From contig CAJNDT010000580.1 of assembly GCA_905221615.1 (NCBI GenBank), forward strand, positions 1,181,697-1,245,696: DNA of 64,000 nt, in the 5' to 3' direction. Origin of the DNA: Symbiodinium sp. CCMP2592 (Eukaryota > Sar > Dinophyceae > Suessiales > Symbiodiniaceae). A program made the translations under genes and the position numbers. Positions within the stretch are counted from its first letter, which is position 1. Each line of letters starts with the position of its first letter. Shown here piece after piece: positions 24,212-35,655 of the stretch. Under the pieces are notes generated by a model that worked only from the letters and a program-made list of their open reading frames with translations, was not told where the DNA came from and searched no databases.

Positions 24212-27200
24212 TAACTATATTACGCCTGTGCAATAGAGGAACCTCAGAGTGGTTTCCGTTCGGGAATCGAGTCTTTGTATAGCCAAAGCGCAGGATAATC
24301 CATACCGTGCATCCTGAGTCCGGCCACACCCCATACCTCATACCCTTATATATGATTTTCCATGATATTGTACTAGCATAGTTTCACTAGTGCTTCTTGC
24401 TATTTTGTACCAAATCCCCCAAGAACCGTGCATCAGTACCATCTCACAGACTCCCAAGCCCCGTAAGACACCCCCCTAAAAGGAACACGACAGCCCCACT
24501 CTTTGCCGCATCTTCGTCTTCCTCATAAGTACTCGTCATTCTCATCTTGATGGATGACACTAACCGTACCAATCATGACCAAGGCATGAGAGCGAGAAGA
24601 TGGCAACGGTAGCGTGACATTGAATGATAGTGGCCAGACAGTGAGTGATACTGCCAAGAGAACCTCCCATGCCCTGTCTCAACATCTGCGCGGGTTTTAG
24701 TTCCGTCACTAGGTGGTGGCGGCAAGTGATACCAAGACATCCAAAGCCCTTGCAGTCCACCACACGTTCCTGCATCTCCACGAAAACACGTCTGCTTATT
24801 GGATGTTGTTCGGAGGCGCGAGGTAATAGTAGTAAGGCTCAGCAAGGGGTCTTGGGGTCTCTGGAAGAGTTGCACATCCACTTGGAGCAGGTCACGTTCA
24901 AGTCGAAGCCACTGGGTTTGGATTTCAGCAAAGCGGTGCCCATGACCGTGAAAGCGGTGAAGAAGGACTGGCTTTAGGTTCGGGGTTTAAGGTTTGAGGT
25001 TTAGGTTCGGGGTTTAGAAAAAGTTTCAGGGTTCAGGATTTAAGTTCCGCGTAGAGCGTTTAAGCTCAGGACTCTGTGCTGCAGCCTGTTCGGAGTCCCA
25101 AAAATGCATGCCTGTATAGCTAGGAGCGCTACTCAAAGTTCCTGAATTACAGTAGGACCGCAATCTGTATTAAGGTGCAGGGGGGCTTCAGAGGCTTTTG
25201 TGTGCGTGCATTCTTTCGTGAAGGGTCTAGGCTTCCTCCAAGCGTGGTGCCGGGATGAGGAGATGATCTGAGCTTTCGATATATGAGGTTTCAGGGTTGA
25301 GGGTGTAGTGTAGGGGGTTGGAATCAAAATTATTGGTATCCCCCGATCGTGCACATATACTTGTAGAACTTCTAGTATACTATACCCCAAAACTTTTTTA
25401 ACTCTAATCAAAGTTGTGTTTAAGGTGCCTCAATAAAGGTGTAGGGCTGTTGATGGTCTCCAACACTGGTCCTCGAGACAGCACCCCAAAACCAGGAAGT
25501 ACTCAAGGATCCCCGGCAAGAGATCCAGGTTTGACACCATGCCTATAAACCCGAGGCCCGAAATCCAAACACGGAACCTCCATGGCAAGGATTCCTTTGC
25601 AGAACAGCTCCAAATCCAGCCCAAGTGGATCATCACACATGCCGGAACCTTGGAAAAGACCCTGAGCACGCAGCTTGGGGTTTGACGTTAGGATGTAGTC
25701 TTTAGCGTGATTCGACTGTTTCTGAGCATTGTGATGCCGGTAACACCGTATGGTGACTAGCTTGCACAGTCTAAAGGGTAAAGGGGTAGACGATGATGCT
25801 CATGTAGTAACCCGAGAGTAGCCTCTAATTACCCTTACACTACCCTTGAACCATTATTGACTTACAGCAACTCTTATAGTGACCCGAGAAGGCTTCGAGT
25901 TGGAGATGGCGACTCGAAACATCTTTGACTCCTTCATACGTCTTCCGGCTTTTACAGAAGAGACTACGTCCCACAACGCTGTTCCAAATAGCTTGGGGCC
26001 TTGTGCTTTCTGTTCCCACCTCTCCAAAGACTATGCAGGCTTACCCGATTGAGGCGCATGGTCAATTTGGACGTAGATTTGTGACCTTGCCTTTGATGTT
26101 ATGGCACCATGTTTTTCTGTTGTTCGCTGGCCGCCGTTCAGACAACAGTAGAGCTTCGAGAATCAACAGACCAGCGAACAAGAAGGACAATACTGCGCGA
26201 CTCCGGCGGACTTGGAACAGAAGGACAGCCAACCATCAAAGCAGCCTCCAGCAGCGCCCGAACCTCGGTGCAGTATCCCTCAAAAGGGACTTAAGGGAAC
26301 CCTAACGGCATCGCTAGCAGCCTCTTTGTTTGTGACCTTATTGGTAAGCCTGGGAAGGGGAACGTGCTTGTCGCTTGCCAGGTCCAACGCAAGCCGCTGC
26401 CGGAGGAGTTGAGAGACGCCATGAAGACCATTCTGCACCCAGACACGCAGATGTTGGGTGTTTAGAGTTTTGGAGTTTAGGGTTTAAGGCTTAGGATTTT
26501 GGTAATTGGCTTCACATTGGTAAAACTCACATCCTGGTAACCCTGTTCCGCAGAATATGCTTCAACACAGCTAAGGCCTTGCTGGATCTTTCTGGGCCTT
26601 CATGCCTTAAATCCCATGCCCGCTTCAACATGGTTTAGGCAACTGGGAAACCTGAACTTATTAAAAACCATGTCGTTGGGCAATTGAGCCTTAATCCCTC
26701 ACGCTGAAAAGGGCTTAACCGGGTCGGAGCTTGATGCGCTACTCTCTTCAGGAGTGCTAGGCTCAGCATCGGTGCATGTGTGAGTGCATCGCTTTTGCTG
26801 TGTGTGTTTTGGGGGAGGGGGGGTCACGGTGTATGGCTTCAGAGACTGGGGATCATGTCAGGGTTTCATTACCGTTGAGGGTTTTGCATGAGCAGGGTTT
26901 GGATATCTGCTTAAGCTCGAAGCTTCCGGCTCGGCCTTGTAGTAACCACGAATGGATGAATACCGGGGACCCCGTTACCGAACCTCGAAGCAGTCATCCA
27001 AGCAAGAGCCTCAAAGCTGCTGGATCCAAGGCAAGAAGTGAAGGACTGACGGCTGTCGTTCTCTTTGGGTCTTGTGTGCTTGGTTCGCGGCTACAAGGAA
27101 GAGAGATTGAATTTGGATGTCGATCGTGGTGCTCGAGTGTCGATGCGGGTCTGTCGGACCCTGAACCACAGAACACCAACTTCTGTAGCCCGCGCTGGTT

Positions 27201-28610
27201 CTGTCCTGCGCCCCCCCAAATCCATGCAGGATTTAGGCTTCCAGACGTTCCGAACTTGAGGCTCAGTTAGGGTGGGGGGGGGAAGTCTTACAACCTCCTA
27301 CACACCACTAGCCGCAACCTCTGTCCACCCTTAGACCCTGATGCCCCATGCTGTCGGCGAGTGCAACCGAGCGATTCTGAGCATGCAAGGCTAGAGACGC
27401 AGGTGTGTACAATGTTGAACTTTTGAGTTTGCCCGGTTTAGGGTCGGGATTTGGTGGCAGAAGCTGTCGGTGCTGTGTTGTTTGTAAGGTTCATCGCGGA
27501 ATACTGCGTGGCGCAGCCCCCCACCCCTCCATGACTCCCAAGAAACAGGGCCTGTCATCTCGAGTCTCCCTCGCACAGCACACCAGGGCCTAGTTCCGAC
27601 CTTTCAACCACCGTAGCCGAGCCTGCGACGAAAGGTGCTTTCAGCTGACCAAACAGATACAGTATCCCGATAGCCCTCAAAGTGCATGGACTGCCAGGAC
27701 TTGCCTCAGCAGTGAGCATTAGAGCACAAGCGGCATGCGCCAAGTGAAGCGGGACCAAGGGTCAGGAGTAGGTATCCCGCGTATGTATTTTCTTTGTGCT
27801 TTATGTTGATCATGGATCGGAATCCTTGTCAGTGTTCCCATAGCACTGCTCTTGTTAGCACGAATACGATGATTGGCGTGGCTTTCCGCTTGTTATACTA
27901 GTAGAGTTGTTCAGTGAGCGTTCTTGTGATCAACACTGCTACTTGTGGTTCGAGCTGATGCTAGTCTTTGTGTGTGTTAAGTTGTATTGTGCCTCCTGAG
28001 TTTCGAGGTTTCTGAAGTTGGGGCTTATGTGTGGATGTTTCAGCACTTGCGAGTCCAACAGTGGTGGGCTTACGCTGCAGGGAACCTTCCAACCTGCGAA
28101 CCAGCGCGACTAGCTCGCCATTATGCTCATTTCGGGTGGTAAGTTCCTGCATCATAGCATGCTGTACGCCAATCCAACAGCCTACCTGTGGAACCAGGGG
28201 CTTCATAGACAGGAACCTTGAACATGTAGCGCTTGTGAGGCACAGCTTATTGGAAGCTCGTCATGCTTGCATAGGGTTCTAGGCCCAAGATGCAGGGAGT
28301 AAATTGGTCATACGATCTGGGATTATCCCAGTTTTCGATGCATAGGGACCTGGTTTCGTGTGCAGGGCTGCGGTGGTTGTCGAACAGCAGGCTGTCTTTT
28401 AGGGTTCGATGGTGCAGGTGGTTGCATTTGAAGTTCGGGGCTCAGGGTTTACTTCAGAGGTTCTTGCACAGAATCATCTGATGGCCGGAGCGTACTCTAC
28501 ACCCGAGACAGGATTGTCTTCCTCCCGCTTCTCGTGCTGCCACGCACTTCTACACTTGCCTTTTTTTGCAAGCTTCCCTTTGCAATGGCTTCTAATTTAC
28601 CGGGGCTAAA
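24212..28610. other. Intergenic region, no gene supported
   Basis: Telomere-like G-strand words cluster at about 24976-25030 and 26461-26500. Plus- and minus-strand open frames are short, lack motifs and overlap one another. Nothing else stands out. Confidence 0.5.
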
Positions 28611-28613
28611 AAG

Positions 28614-28934
28614 TTAACGGCGTAGTATTCTCTCAAAGGCTTCCAAGGCATCAGCATTTGGGCTTGGAGATGAGCCTCGTCCGATGTTGGTTTTTTCCCA
28701 AAAGTTGGGTCCGTATGGTCCGGAGAGGCTAGTCGGAGTTCTTGAAAGGGATCGCGATAGTGTGCATAGCCAACCCTGAAGCCATATGCTTTCGGATTCC
28801 AGCCTGCGCAACATGCAGAGGGAGCTCGATTCCTGTGATCGATGTGCGGTGGGACTGAGTGATATGGCGGCTTCCAGCAATGTTTGACTAGCTTCGGGTA
28901 GGTCCGGTTCTATGTAAGCATTGAGCTTTGTCAT
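28614..28934 (-). CDS. Hypothetical protein, 106 aa
   Basis: An ATG-started frame with balanced composition on the minus strand. It reads as an alpha-helical N-terminus (EPDLPEASQTLLEAAISL), then a Ser/Leu/Trp-containing middle and a charged end (NADALEAFERILRR). The composition is more protein-like than neighbouring frames. A second short frame just upstream (from about 29000) opens with a Glu-rich helix and stops shortly before it, so a longer gene split by a frame change or intron is possible. No signal peptide, membrane segment or family was recognised. It could be a fragment of a dispersed repeat. Confidence 0.3.
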   Translation of the reverse strand: MTKLNAYIEPDLPEASQTLLEAAISLSPTAHRSQESSSLCMLRRLESESIWLQGWLCTLSRSLSRTPTSLSGPYGPNFWEKTNIGRGSSPSPNADALEAFERILRR

Positions 28935-30579
28935 AGATAGACTAGCTCAGATACATCGCAGCTTCGAGTAGCTCCTCTTCCGCCATTTCTCGACTGCCTC
29001 AACCTTCGATCACGCTGCGATGACAAATTTTCAAATGACGTCAAAGGTGTCAAATACCACAATGAAGGCCGATAGATAATCAAGATCCACACGAAGGTGT
29101 GAAAATTGGTGCGCCAGGTTGGAATAGTTTGCTGCAATATCCCCCTTATCCCTATATGCTTTTATTTTGCAACGTACCCCCAGCCCATTCTAAGCAGTAA
29201 GGGGCGGTCGAGCCATGAAAGCACCCCGTGAGGCGCTGAAGATCTCCCAGCCTCCATGTGCCCTTAACCCAGGAGGCCCAGAAGATTCAGCAGTAGCATC
29301 CCATCCTAGTCCCTGCATAGCTATACCTTAAGATACCCCGACAGGTTATTCAAATCGTGCAGACACCTTGTCCACGGGGTTCAGGGCGTCGAACTTTGGG
29401 ATTTGAGGGGTGCAGGGTTGACGTAACGACTCGCAACGACTCGCAGCGCTAGCTGAAGTAATGTAGGGACCTCGACAGGAAAGCGGGGGCTGGAGGTATA
29501 TAACCCCGTAGTTCATTAGGGATTAATAACAAGGGTGAACCACTCCCTAAGTAGTGTAGCCGGTTGTGGGAGCAGGCCTGAAGGTTCAGGACGGGTTAGG
29601 CGTAAGTATGGCGGAAGTCGTGAGCACGACCCCGCTAGCCGAACGTAAACTCAGCCGGCGCAAGCTCTCATCGTGAACCTTAAGCTTCTGAAACCTGAAT
29701 CCTCGGGCTTAGTGGCGGGGCTTTATGGTTTTAAATTCTACAATCTCTGTATCGCAAAAGCAGTGTATGCCCCATGACCTTCTTCAGTAGAGCCTTGAAC
29801 CCTATCCCACCTAACCCCATTGGATCACTTCCTCCAGGAAGACTTCGGATTGAACCGAATCTCCTCCTGCAACGAAAGCACAAGCCTCATGCCACATAAC
29901 AGTTGATCGATAATGTTGATGACAAGTTGATGGTCAAATATGGAAAAATTGAAGCCCTAGTACTATAGAACTGATAGAACATAGAAGGTCGAACAAACAG
30001 GATATTTCAAGTGCTGTAGCAGGCTTTGAACCATTCTGAACCCTACAAACTGGCAAGTCAAGCTGGTAATGGAAATTTGGGGAAGGACGTGCTACCGACT
30101 CAGACTCCCGATGCCCAGCCTTGCCGAGGTTTTCCTGAACACCCCCTAGGCTTTGGGTTTAGCCCTGGTCCCGTTGGGGTCTCTACCAAGCGGGCCCTTC
30201 CGTGCGTGGGCGCCTACCGCAAGCCTCGTAAGCGACAGTGCTGCAGCTCTCGATTTCTTTCCCGTGCTTCCCGATGCCCTGCCAGGAGCACTGGTGATGG
30301 TCCTCTTCCACCGTGTTTCGCTGAGGCCCGGCTGCAGACTCAGACATTGTGCAACGAAGGCGGTCAAGGCTGGTCGCAAGACCCGAGCATATCCCCTGCG
30401 AGTGGTCGACTCGCACGGCAGGATGTCGTAGATAAGATGTCCCAAGACGACTCTAGCGCAGCAGAGTGATATGTGAGCGTCCCGGGCCTACACGAAGGGG
30501 CCAACTAAGCTCGATCACTCCTTTTGCTCTGACAATGCTGCGAGGGTCGGATATGTACACGAGCAGACAAGCTGATGCA
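28935..30579. other. Intergenic region, no gene supported
   Basis: No motif-bearing frames. The overlapping open frames on both strands at 30026-30469 shadow each other and show no family signature. The 3' side of the copia element begins at 30580. I saw no LTR here. Confidence 0.5.
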
Positions 30580-33500
30580 TCAGACAGAAGCTTGCATGAC
30601 CCCCTGCCCAAACGACCCAGAGAAATCGTTATCCGTTTTGCAACCCTTGAAGGAAACTTCCAGAGGATTCAGCCCTTGCTCGCGTCGTCGGCGAGCTGAG
30701 CGCATGAACTCGTCTTCAACGATCCTCCAGGTGTGGTTCATCCTGTAGTACAATTCAAGCTCTCGTGCATTGCCGACCTTGGTGAGCGCGTTAGCCAACT
30801 GAGCCTCTGAGTGAACCCACCGTACATGTAGCCCATTCTCCAATTGAGATTGCTTAATACTCAGCAACTCCAGGTTCGATCGCTTCTCGGCCCCCTTGAT
30901 GCACACGACTTCAGTCCTCAGTTTGTCGTACACGTTACGGGAGTCTGTTACCAGACACCCTTGGACCTTCTTGACCGTGGCTTCATGAGTCCTTAGATCT
31001 TTTACGCCGTACAGCATCTCGCTCCACTGAAACCTTGCGAAGAACAAACTGTCCTCTCCATTCACAGCCGCCTGAGTCTCGGCCGAGCCTGGAGACCTGC
31101 ACGCTCGGTCTATCTTGGATGAATGCCAGGCGATCGGCGTGATGCTTCCTAAGGTGCCCTGTAAAACACTCGTGGGACCCATACCTATAAAAATCCCTTG
31201 TGTGCTGCCGCCATCCGGTCGGTTGCCGTTGGCCGCGTCCACCCACGCGTACAGACCTAAGTCCTCGCCAGGGCTGTGGCCATGAATGATCATCTTGTGA
31301 TCCTTCCTGCACTTAGCAGCGTATAACAGGTGGTTTGCTTTCAGTACTGTGTTGACGGTGCCCTTAGTCACTTCACTCAATAGCAGGGAAACCTCTGCCG
31401 CCAGATGCGGCGCCACCTGTTGGGCATGCCAACTAAGGCCACCCAGAAGTGCCCTTAAGCGAGAGCGCTCTCGCTCGGTCACGGGCGCATTCTTTTCTTT
31501 ACGCCTGCTTGAGCTCACTGGAATTTCAGAAATGCTGTCGAGATAGCGAGGCTGTGATAACTCAAAGCCTCCGGTAGTTCGCGTCACCTGGACACCGCAC
31601 TGTACAAAGTTGTCTTTGTCCCAATCACCCCACTTAAACCGCTGCTGGATCTGCTTCAGGATGTCCTGCCAACCTACATCTTCGGCCTTGCCTCCAAACA
31701 AGAAATCATCAACATGACCCGTGATCATTCCCCGTGTGGGTCCGCCGTCTGGTCGCCATACCCACGCGCAAGCATCTGACCACAAGCGGACTAGCCCCAA
31801 TGATTCGAAAAACTCTGACACTGTACGGTACCACTCCAAAGGTGCATCTACCAATCCATAACAAGCTCTGCGTAGCCTGGTTACGCTTCCAGGTGGTATC
31901 TGAAGTGCCTTGCAAATCTCATCACAGGGTATACAGTATAACTTGTCCGGGTACTCTCGGCCCTGCAAGAAAGCTCCTGACACGTCGCCCTTCTGAACCT
32001 GCCATTGTTGATTAGCAGCCAGTTGTAGGAATAGTTGTCGGGATTGTCGGGACATAACTGGAGCCGTAGTGGATCGGTGTTCATACGAAGGGTCTTGATA
32101 GCCAAGCAGAACCGCTCTCGCCTTGGCCTTGTGGGAGCCGTCGTCCTTCAGCTTCCATGTAAGAATCCACCTCATGCCTATCGCCTGGTCCCTTGACGGA
32201 ACCAGGTGATCCGGCAACGTCTCGAAGGCGCCGGATGCCACGAAGTTACGGACCTCCACGTCCTTGGCGGCTGCAAACGCCTGCCTCTCCTCAGGACTCA
32301 AGTGTTTCTCATGCACCTCAGCGGCCCTTCGCTTTAGTGCACCCACGAAGTAGCCCTGCAGGTCCTTGCACGCTGCCTGCCAGCCTTTCTCTGTAGATGG
32401 AAGTTCCACCTCAACCTCGACGGCCGCCCCGGTGTTGCTCCAGTAGCATGTTTCTTCGGTTGCAAAAACTGTTTCCTCCACTTCTTGCCACCAGTTAGCT
32501 CCTCGCTGCTCCGTCCAGTGGGCGCCTGGTCCCCGGTGCCGCGCCGGACGACTGGGTGCCGAAGGCGATGGTGCACCATCTTCGTCGGGCATGACCTCGT
32601 CGCTTGGTTCGGGCTCTGCTCGCTTGCGTCGCAAGCGGTACCTCAGTGGAGGTTCTTCTCGCTCGATGTCTTGTGCCCGCTGCCACTCTTGTACCGTGGG
32701 AACGTCCTCGGAAATGTCTTGGTATTGATTCCCTCCAATCTCTTCTGCGACACGAGTATATGTCCAGGGAGTAGCCTGATTGCCTTGAGCCAAGGATTCC
32801 AGGACTTCTTCCCTAGGCGAGGCTCGTCGCAGTTGTTCGGGAGAACATTTCAGTAGACTTCGGCCTCTGACGCACCAAATGGCATTGCTGGGACGGGCCT
32901 GACCATCGGGATCTCGCCTGGTCTCGGTTGCCAGTATTCTTGCCGGCCCCTGGAAGGAGCCGTGGCGATTGCCTGGCTGTCGTCGTCCTTGTTGACCCGT
33001 CTGCGACCTCCAGAAGTAAACGAGTTCTCCCGGTCGATAGTCTGGGGCAGGTTTGGCTCGTGAGTTCTGTGCCCTCACCAGCCGTTGCTGGGTGGTCCAA
33101 TCGATCAGCGCCTTCTCGGCCTCGGCTCGCCTTTGGGCGGCCCGATGAAACTCTCCATCGGGGTGCTCTACCAGCAACTCCGGAGGTATCTCATTGCCTA
33201 GAATGCGCTCCGTCTGATCAAGGTTCTGGCCCAGAATGTGCTGCGCCGGTGTAAACCCTCGAATCTGTTCCCTCTGGTTGAACACACTGATGGCCAAGGC
33301 CAGAGCCTCTTCCGTAGACAACTCCGGTTCTCGATTGCTGATTTTCGTCATCAACTCCTTGACACCTCCTACTGCCTGTTCGCAAACCCCAATCTGATGG
33401 TGGGCCTCACCTGGTATCACCTCAAGGTAGATCTTGTGTTTGTCACAGAAGGCTTCCACAGCATGACTTCTGAAGGGCCCTGAAGGATCCAATCGCAACA

Positions 33501-35655
33501 CCCTGGGAAACCCGAAGTACTGACACCAGCCTTCCTGAAGGTACTGAATACACGTAGCCGCACTAGGAGTTTGTTTGACCCCTTTAGTCAACACTCTCGC
33601 CACTCTGAACCTCGATCCCTCGTCAATGGCCAACATGAACTGTGCCGCTTCCCCAGTATGGGGGTTGGTCCAGTGCCCTATGTCCGCTGACACTGTACTC
33701 AGTTTCGGCGGGAGGGGTTCAAGAGTCGCAAGGGGCCTACTTCCAATCCTGCGCTTTTCGAGACACACTGAACACTGAAAATCTTTAGCAAGTTCCAAAG
33801 TCCTACCTGAAACACCCCTCCTACGCAAGGATTCCACCAGATGTTTCGTGCTTCCATGTCCCGTGGCCGCGTGCAGCAAGTACAGTTGCCGTTTTATACG
33901 TTCATCGCTCCGGTTGCTGTTTCGGCTGGAGCTGCTTGGTTGTTCCGTGTCGTTGGCTAAGGCATGTTGTTTCGGGGCTTTTCGGGACACGGGGAACCCA
34001 CACTTGTGAAGCTGTTCTCGGTCCTCTTCCTCAAGCTTAGCTTCACTACGACTAGTATACGCAGTCAGTGTCCACCTGTCTCCCTTCCACGGGCAAGTCC
34101 CGTGCCAGGCCTGAGCAGAGAACTCGACCATCCGGTGTCGAGTGTCCACTTGCTTGCCCTGGATCGTGGCGCCGTCCTCGCGCTCCTGAGCCAGGGCTCT
34201 CGGACCCCTGTAATCGGGTGGGGCTTCCACCCACAGTTCTCCACCCTCGTACTTGCCTAGACCGCACAACCAGTTCTGGCTAGGGTTTTCGTTCATCCGG
34301 TCCTTATGTATGGGAGCTTTACAGTTCTTGTTCACTACCAGAGCATTCCACGTCGCGTGAGGTGGGAGCTTTTCCTGGAGGAACTTGTTGAACAGCCTAC
34401 ACGTGTTGGGAAGCTTCTGGGTCCTACGGGTAACGCCCTGTTGGGAACCATACACATACATTCCGAAGATCACTGACTTCGTGCCTCGAAACATGCGTCG
34501 CTGACTGGTTGGTAAGTTCTCTATATGTTCCAGAAAAGCTTCTAGCTGCTGATACGTGATGACGGATTGTTGAAGGAGCCTCTGGGCCTGTTGTTCAATC
34601 TGCTGAACCTCGCTGCTACTCCAGTGACATGTCTCTTCGTTCAACTCTTCCGTTGAGCCTGTTGGGGCCTGGGTCTCCGCTGGGGCCTCTCCTACAACTT
34701 CTTGTTGGCATGAACCACATGTCACTTGCCACTGGCTGCCCTTCTGTTGCTCGCATGAGCACGCCTGAGCTTGCCCAAACATGACCGGTAACTCTGAGTG
34801 TCCTTGGCATTCCTGGTGCACTTCATGATGCCCCAGCTCTTGACACACAACCGATGCTACTTTCTGCACAAACTCCGGCGTGTAGCGTTCTCTAGTTCTA
34901 CCGTGTTCCCCTAAGGCCTTTCCATGCACGGTATTGGGGGCGCACCTACAGGGTAAGTCCAACACCTGAGCCATGCGAGCATTACTAGTCATCATCTGCC
35001 ATCCAGACTGCATCACCCTACCACGTCCATCACGCATGTTCACCCTACATCCCTGAGTCCTACACGTCTTCAAATCAAATTGCTTCTTCACCGATTGAAC
35101 CACAGGAAGTCTCCATGCATTGGACTGTGCTGGCATCGCAACTGTGACATGACTGCCTAATCGCATGCACTCGTAGATAACGCACTGCACTCCGATCAGA
35201 ACCTTGATCGCCTGTTGCCTCTTTTGGTTCAGGGCTTCTTTTTGTTCGGGCGTTTGTTGATGCATGTTCTGGACTTGTGAAAACGCTTCTACGGGAGGGG
35301 TGATCCACACATGTCGCGGTCTCTCGAGGTTCACCCTTTCGAGAATCAGTCGCAGACCTTCGTTTGTTCCCACATCGGCTGAGTTCCACAGTGCGCACCG
35401 AGAGGCAGCTCTCGGGTCCTTCCGTGCGTTCTGCACGGCAGTAGCTATTGGACTGTCGTGTTCACATGCCACTTCCATGACCCACGGTCTATCTTCCGAA
35501 CACAACTCCTGAAACAAACCCGGAACCACAGACCAGGACTGACCCTCTAAGGTTCGAGCTTGATCAACACTCATGCGGCGCTGAACACTGACTAGGTTTC
35601 TGATACTACCCCTCTGGCTCAGCTCCTGGCTAAGTCTATGGCTCGCACTGTCCAT
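30580..35655 (-). CDS. pol: Ty1/copia-type Pol polyprotein with extra methyltransferase-like and dioxygenase-like modules
   Basis: From the ATG at 35655 this frame runs 1691 codons to a TGA at 30580-30582. Residue numbers here count from that ATG. Domains in order: a Rossmann-like segment (50-190) with WVMEVACEHDS, WNSAD and HVWITPP; a dioxygenase-like segment (390-540) with HKD (H450, D452), GGELWV, H518 and R527; a zinc-binding GAG-pre-integrase (H595, H600, C628, C631); an rve integrase with D658, D723 and E759 spaced 64 and 35; a basic linker with FQGPARIL; a reverse transcriptase with KGDVSGAF (D1224) and HVDD (1314-1317); and an RNase H with WVDAA, SAETQA, VTDSRNVYD and an ALTK end. All catalytic integrase and RT residues are present and no stop interrupts the frame, so it may have been active recently. 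The frame stays open up to 36528 without an ATG, but that extra part is out of register with the real upstream protein. Confidence 0.9.
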   Translation of the reverse strand: MDSASHRLSQELSQRGSIRNLVSVQRRMSVDQARTLEGQSWSVVPGLFQELCSEDRPWVMEVACEHDSPIATAVQNARKDPRAASRCALWNSADVGTNEGLRLILERVNLERPRHVWITPPVEAFSQVQNMHQQTPEQKEALNQKRQQAIKVLIGVQCVIYECMRLGSHVTVAMPAQSNAWRLPVVQSVKKQFDLKTCRTQGCRVNMRDGRGRVMQSGWQMMTSNARMAQVLDLPCRCAPNTVHGKALGEHGRTRERYTPEFVQKVASVVCQELGHHEVHQECQGHSELPVMFGQAQACSCEQQKGSQWQVTCGSCQQEVVGEAPAETQAPTGSTEELNEETCHWSSSEVQQIEQQAQRLLQQSVITYQQLEAFLEHIENLPTSQRRMFRGTKSVIFGMYVYGSQQGVTRRTQKLPNTCRLFNKFLQEKLPPHATWNALVVNKNCKAPIHKDRMNENPSQNWLCGLGKYEGGELWVEAPPDYRGPRALAQEREDGATIQGKQVDTRHRMVEFSAQAWHGTCPWKGDRWTLTAYTSRSEAKLEEEDREQLHKCGFPVSRKAPKQHALANDTEQPSSSSRNSNRSDERIKRQLYLLHAATGHGSTKHLVESLRRRGVSGRTLELAKDFQCSVCLEKRRIGSRPLATLEPLPPKLSTVSADIGHWTNPHTGEAAQFMLAIDEGSRFRVARVLTKGVKQTPSAATCIQYLQEGWCQYFGFPRVLRLDPSGPFRSHAVEAFCDKHKIYLEVIPGEAHHQIGVCEQAVGGVKELMTKISNREPELSTEEALALAISVFNQREQIRGFTPAQHILGQNLDQTERILGNEIPPELLVEHPDGEFHRAAQRRAEAEKALIDWTTQQRLVRAQNSRAKPAPDYRPGELVYFWRSQTGQQGRRQPGNRHGSFQGPARILATETRRDPDGQARPSNAIWCVRGRSLLKCSPEQLRRASPREEVLESLAQGNQATPWTYTRVAEEIGGNQYQDISEDVPTVQEWQRAQDIEREEPPLRYRLRRKRAEPEPSDEVMPDEDGAPSPSAPSRPARHRGPGAHWTEQRGANWWQEVEETVFATEETCYWSNTGAAVEVEVELPSTEKGWQAACKDLQGYFVGALKRRAAEVHEKHLSPEERQAFAAAKDVEVRNFVASGAFETLPDHLVPSRDQAIGMRWILTWKLKDDGSHKAKARAVLLGYQDPSYEHRSTTAPVMSRQSRQLFLQLAANQQWQVQKGDVSGAFLQGREYPDKLYCIPCDEICKALQIPPGSVTRLRRACYGLVDAPLEWYRTVSEFFESLGLVRLWSDACAWVWRPDGGPTRGMITGHVDDFLFGGKAEDVGWQDILKQIQQRFKWGDWDKDNFVQCGVQVTRTTGGFELSQPRYLDSISEIPVSSSRRKEKNAPVTERERSRLRALLGGLSWHAQQVAPHLAAEVSLLLSEVTKGTVNTVLKANHLLYAAKCRKDHKMIIHGHSPGEDLGLYAWVDAANGNRPDGGSTQGIFIGMGPTSVLQGTLGSITPIAWHSSKIDRACRSPGSAETQAAVNGEDSLFFARFQWSEMLYGVKDLRTHEATVKKVQGCLVTDSRNVYDKLRTEVVCIKGAEKRSNLELLSIKQSQLENGLHVRWVHSEAQLANALTKVGNARELELYYRMNHTWRIVEDEFMRSARRRREQGLNPLEVSFKGCKTDNDFSGSFGQGVMQASV

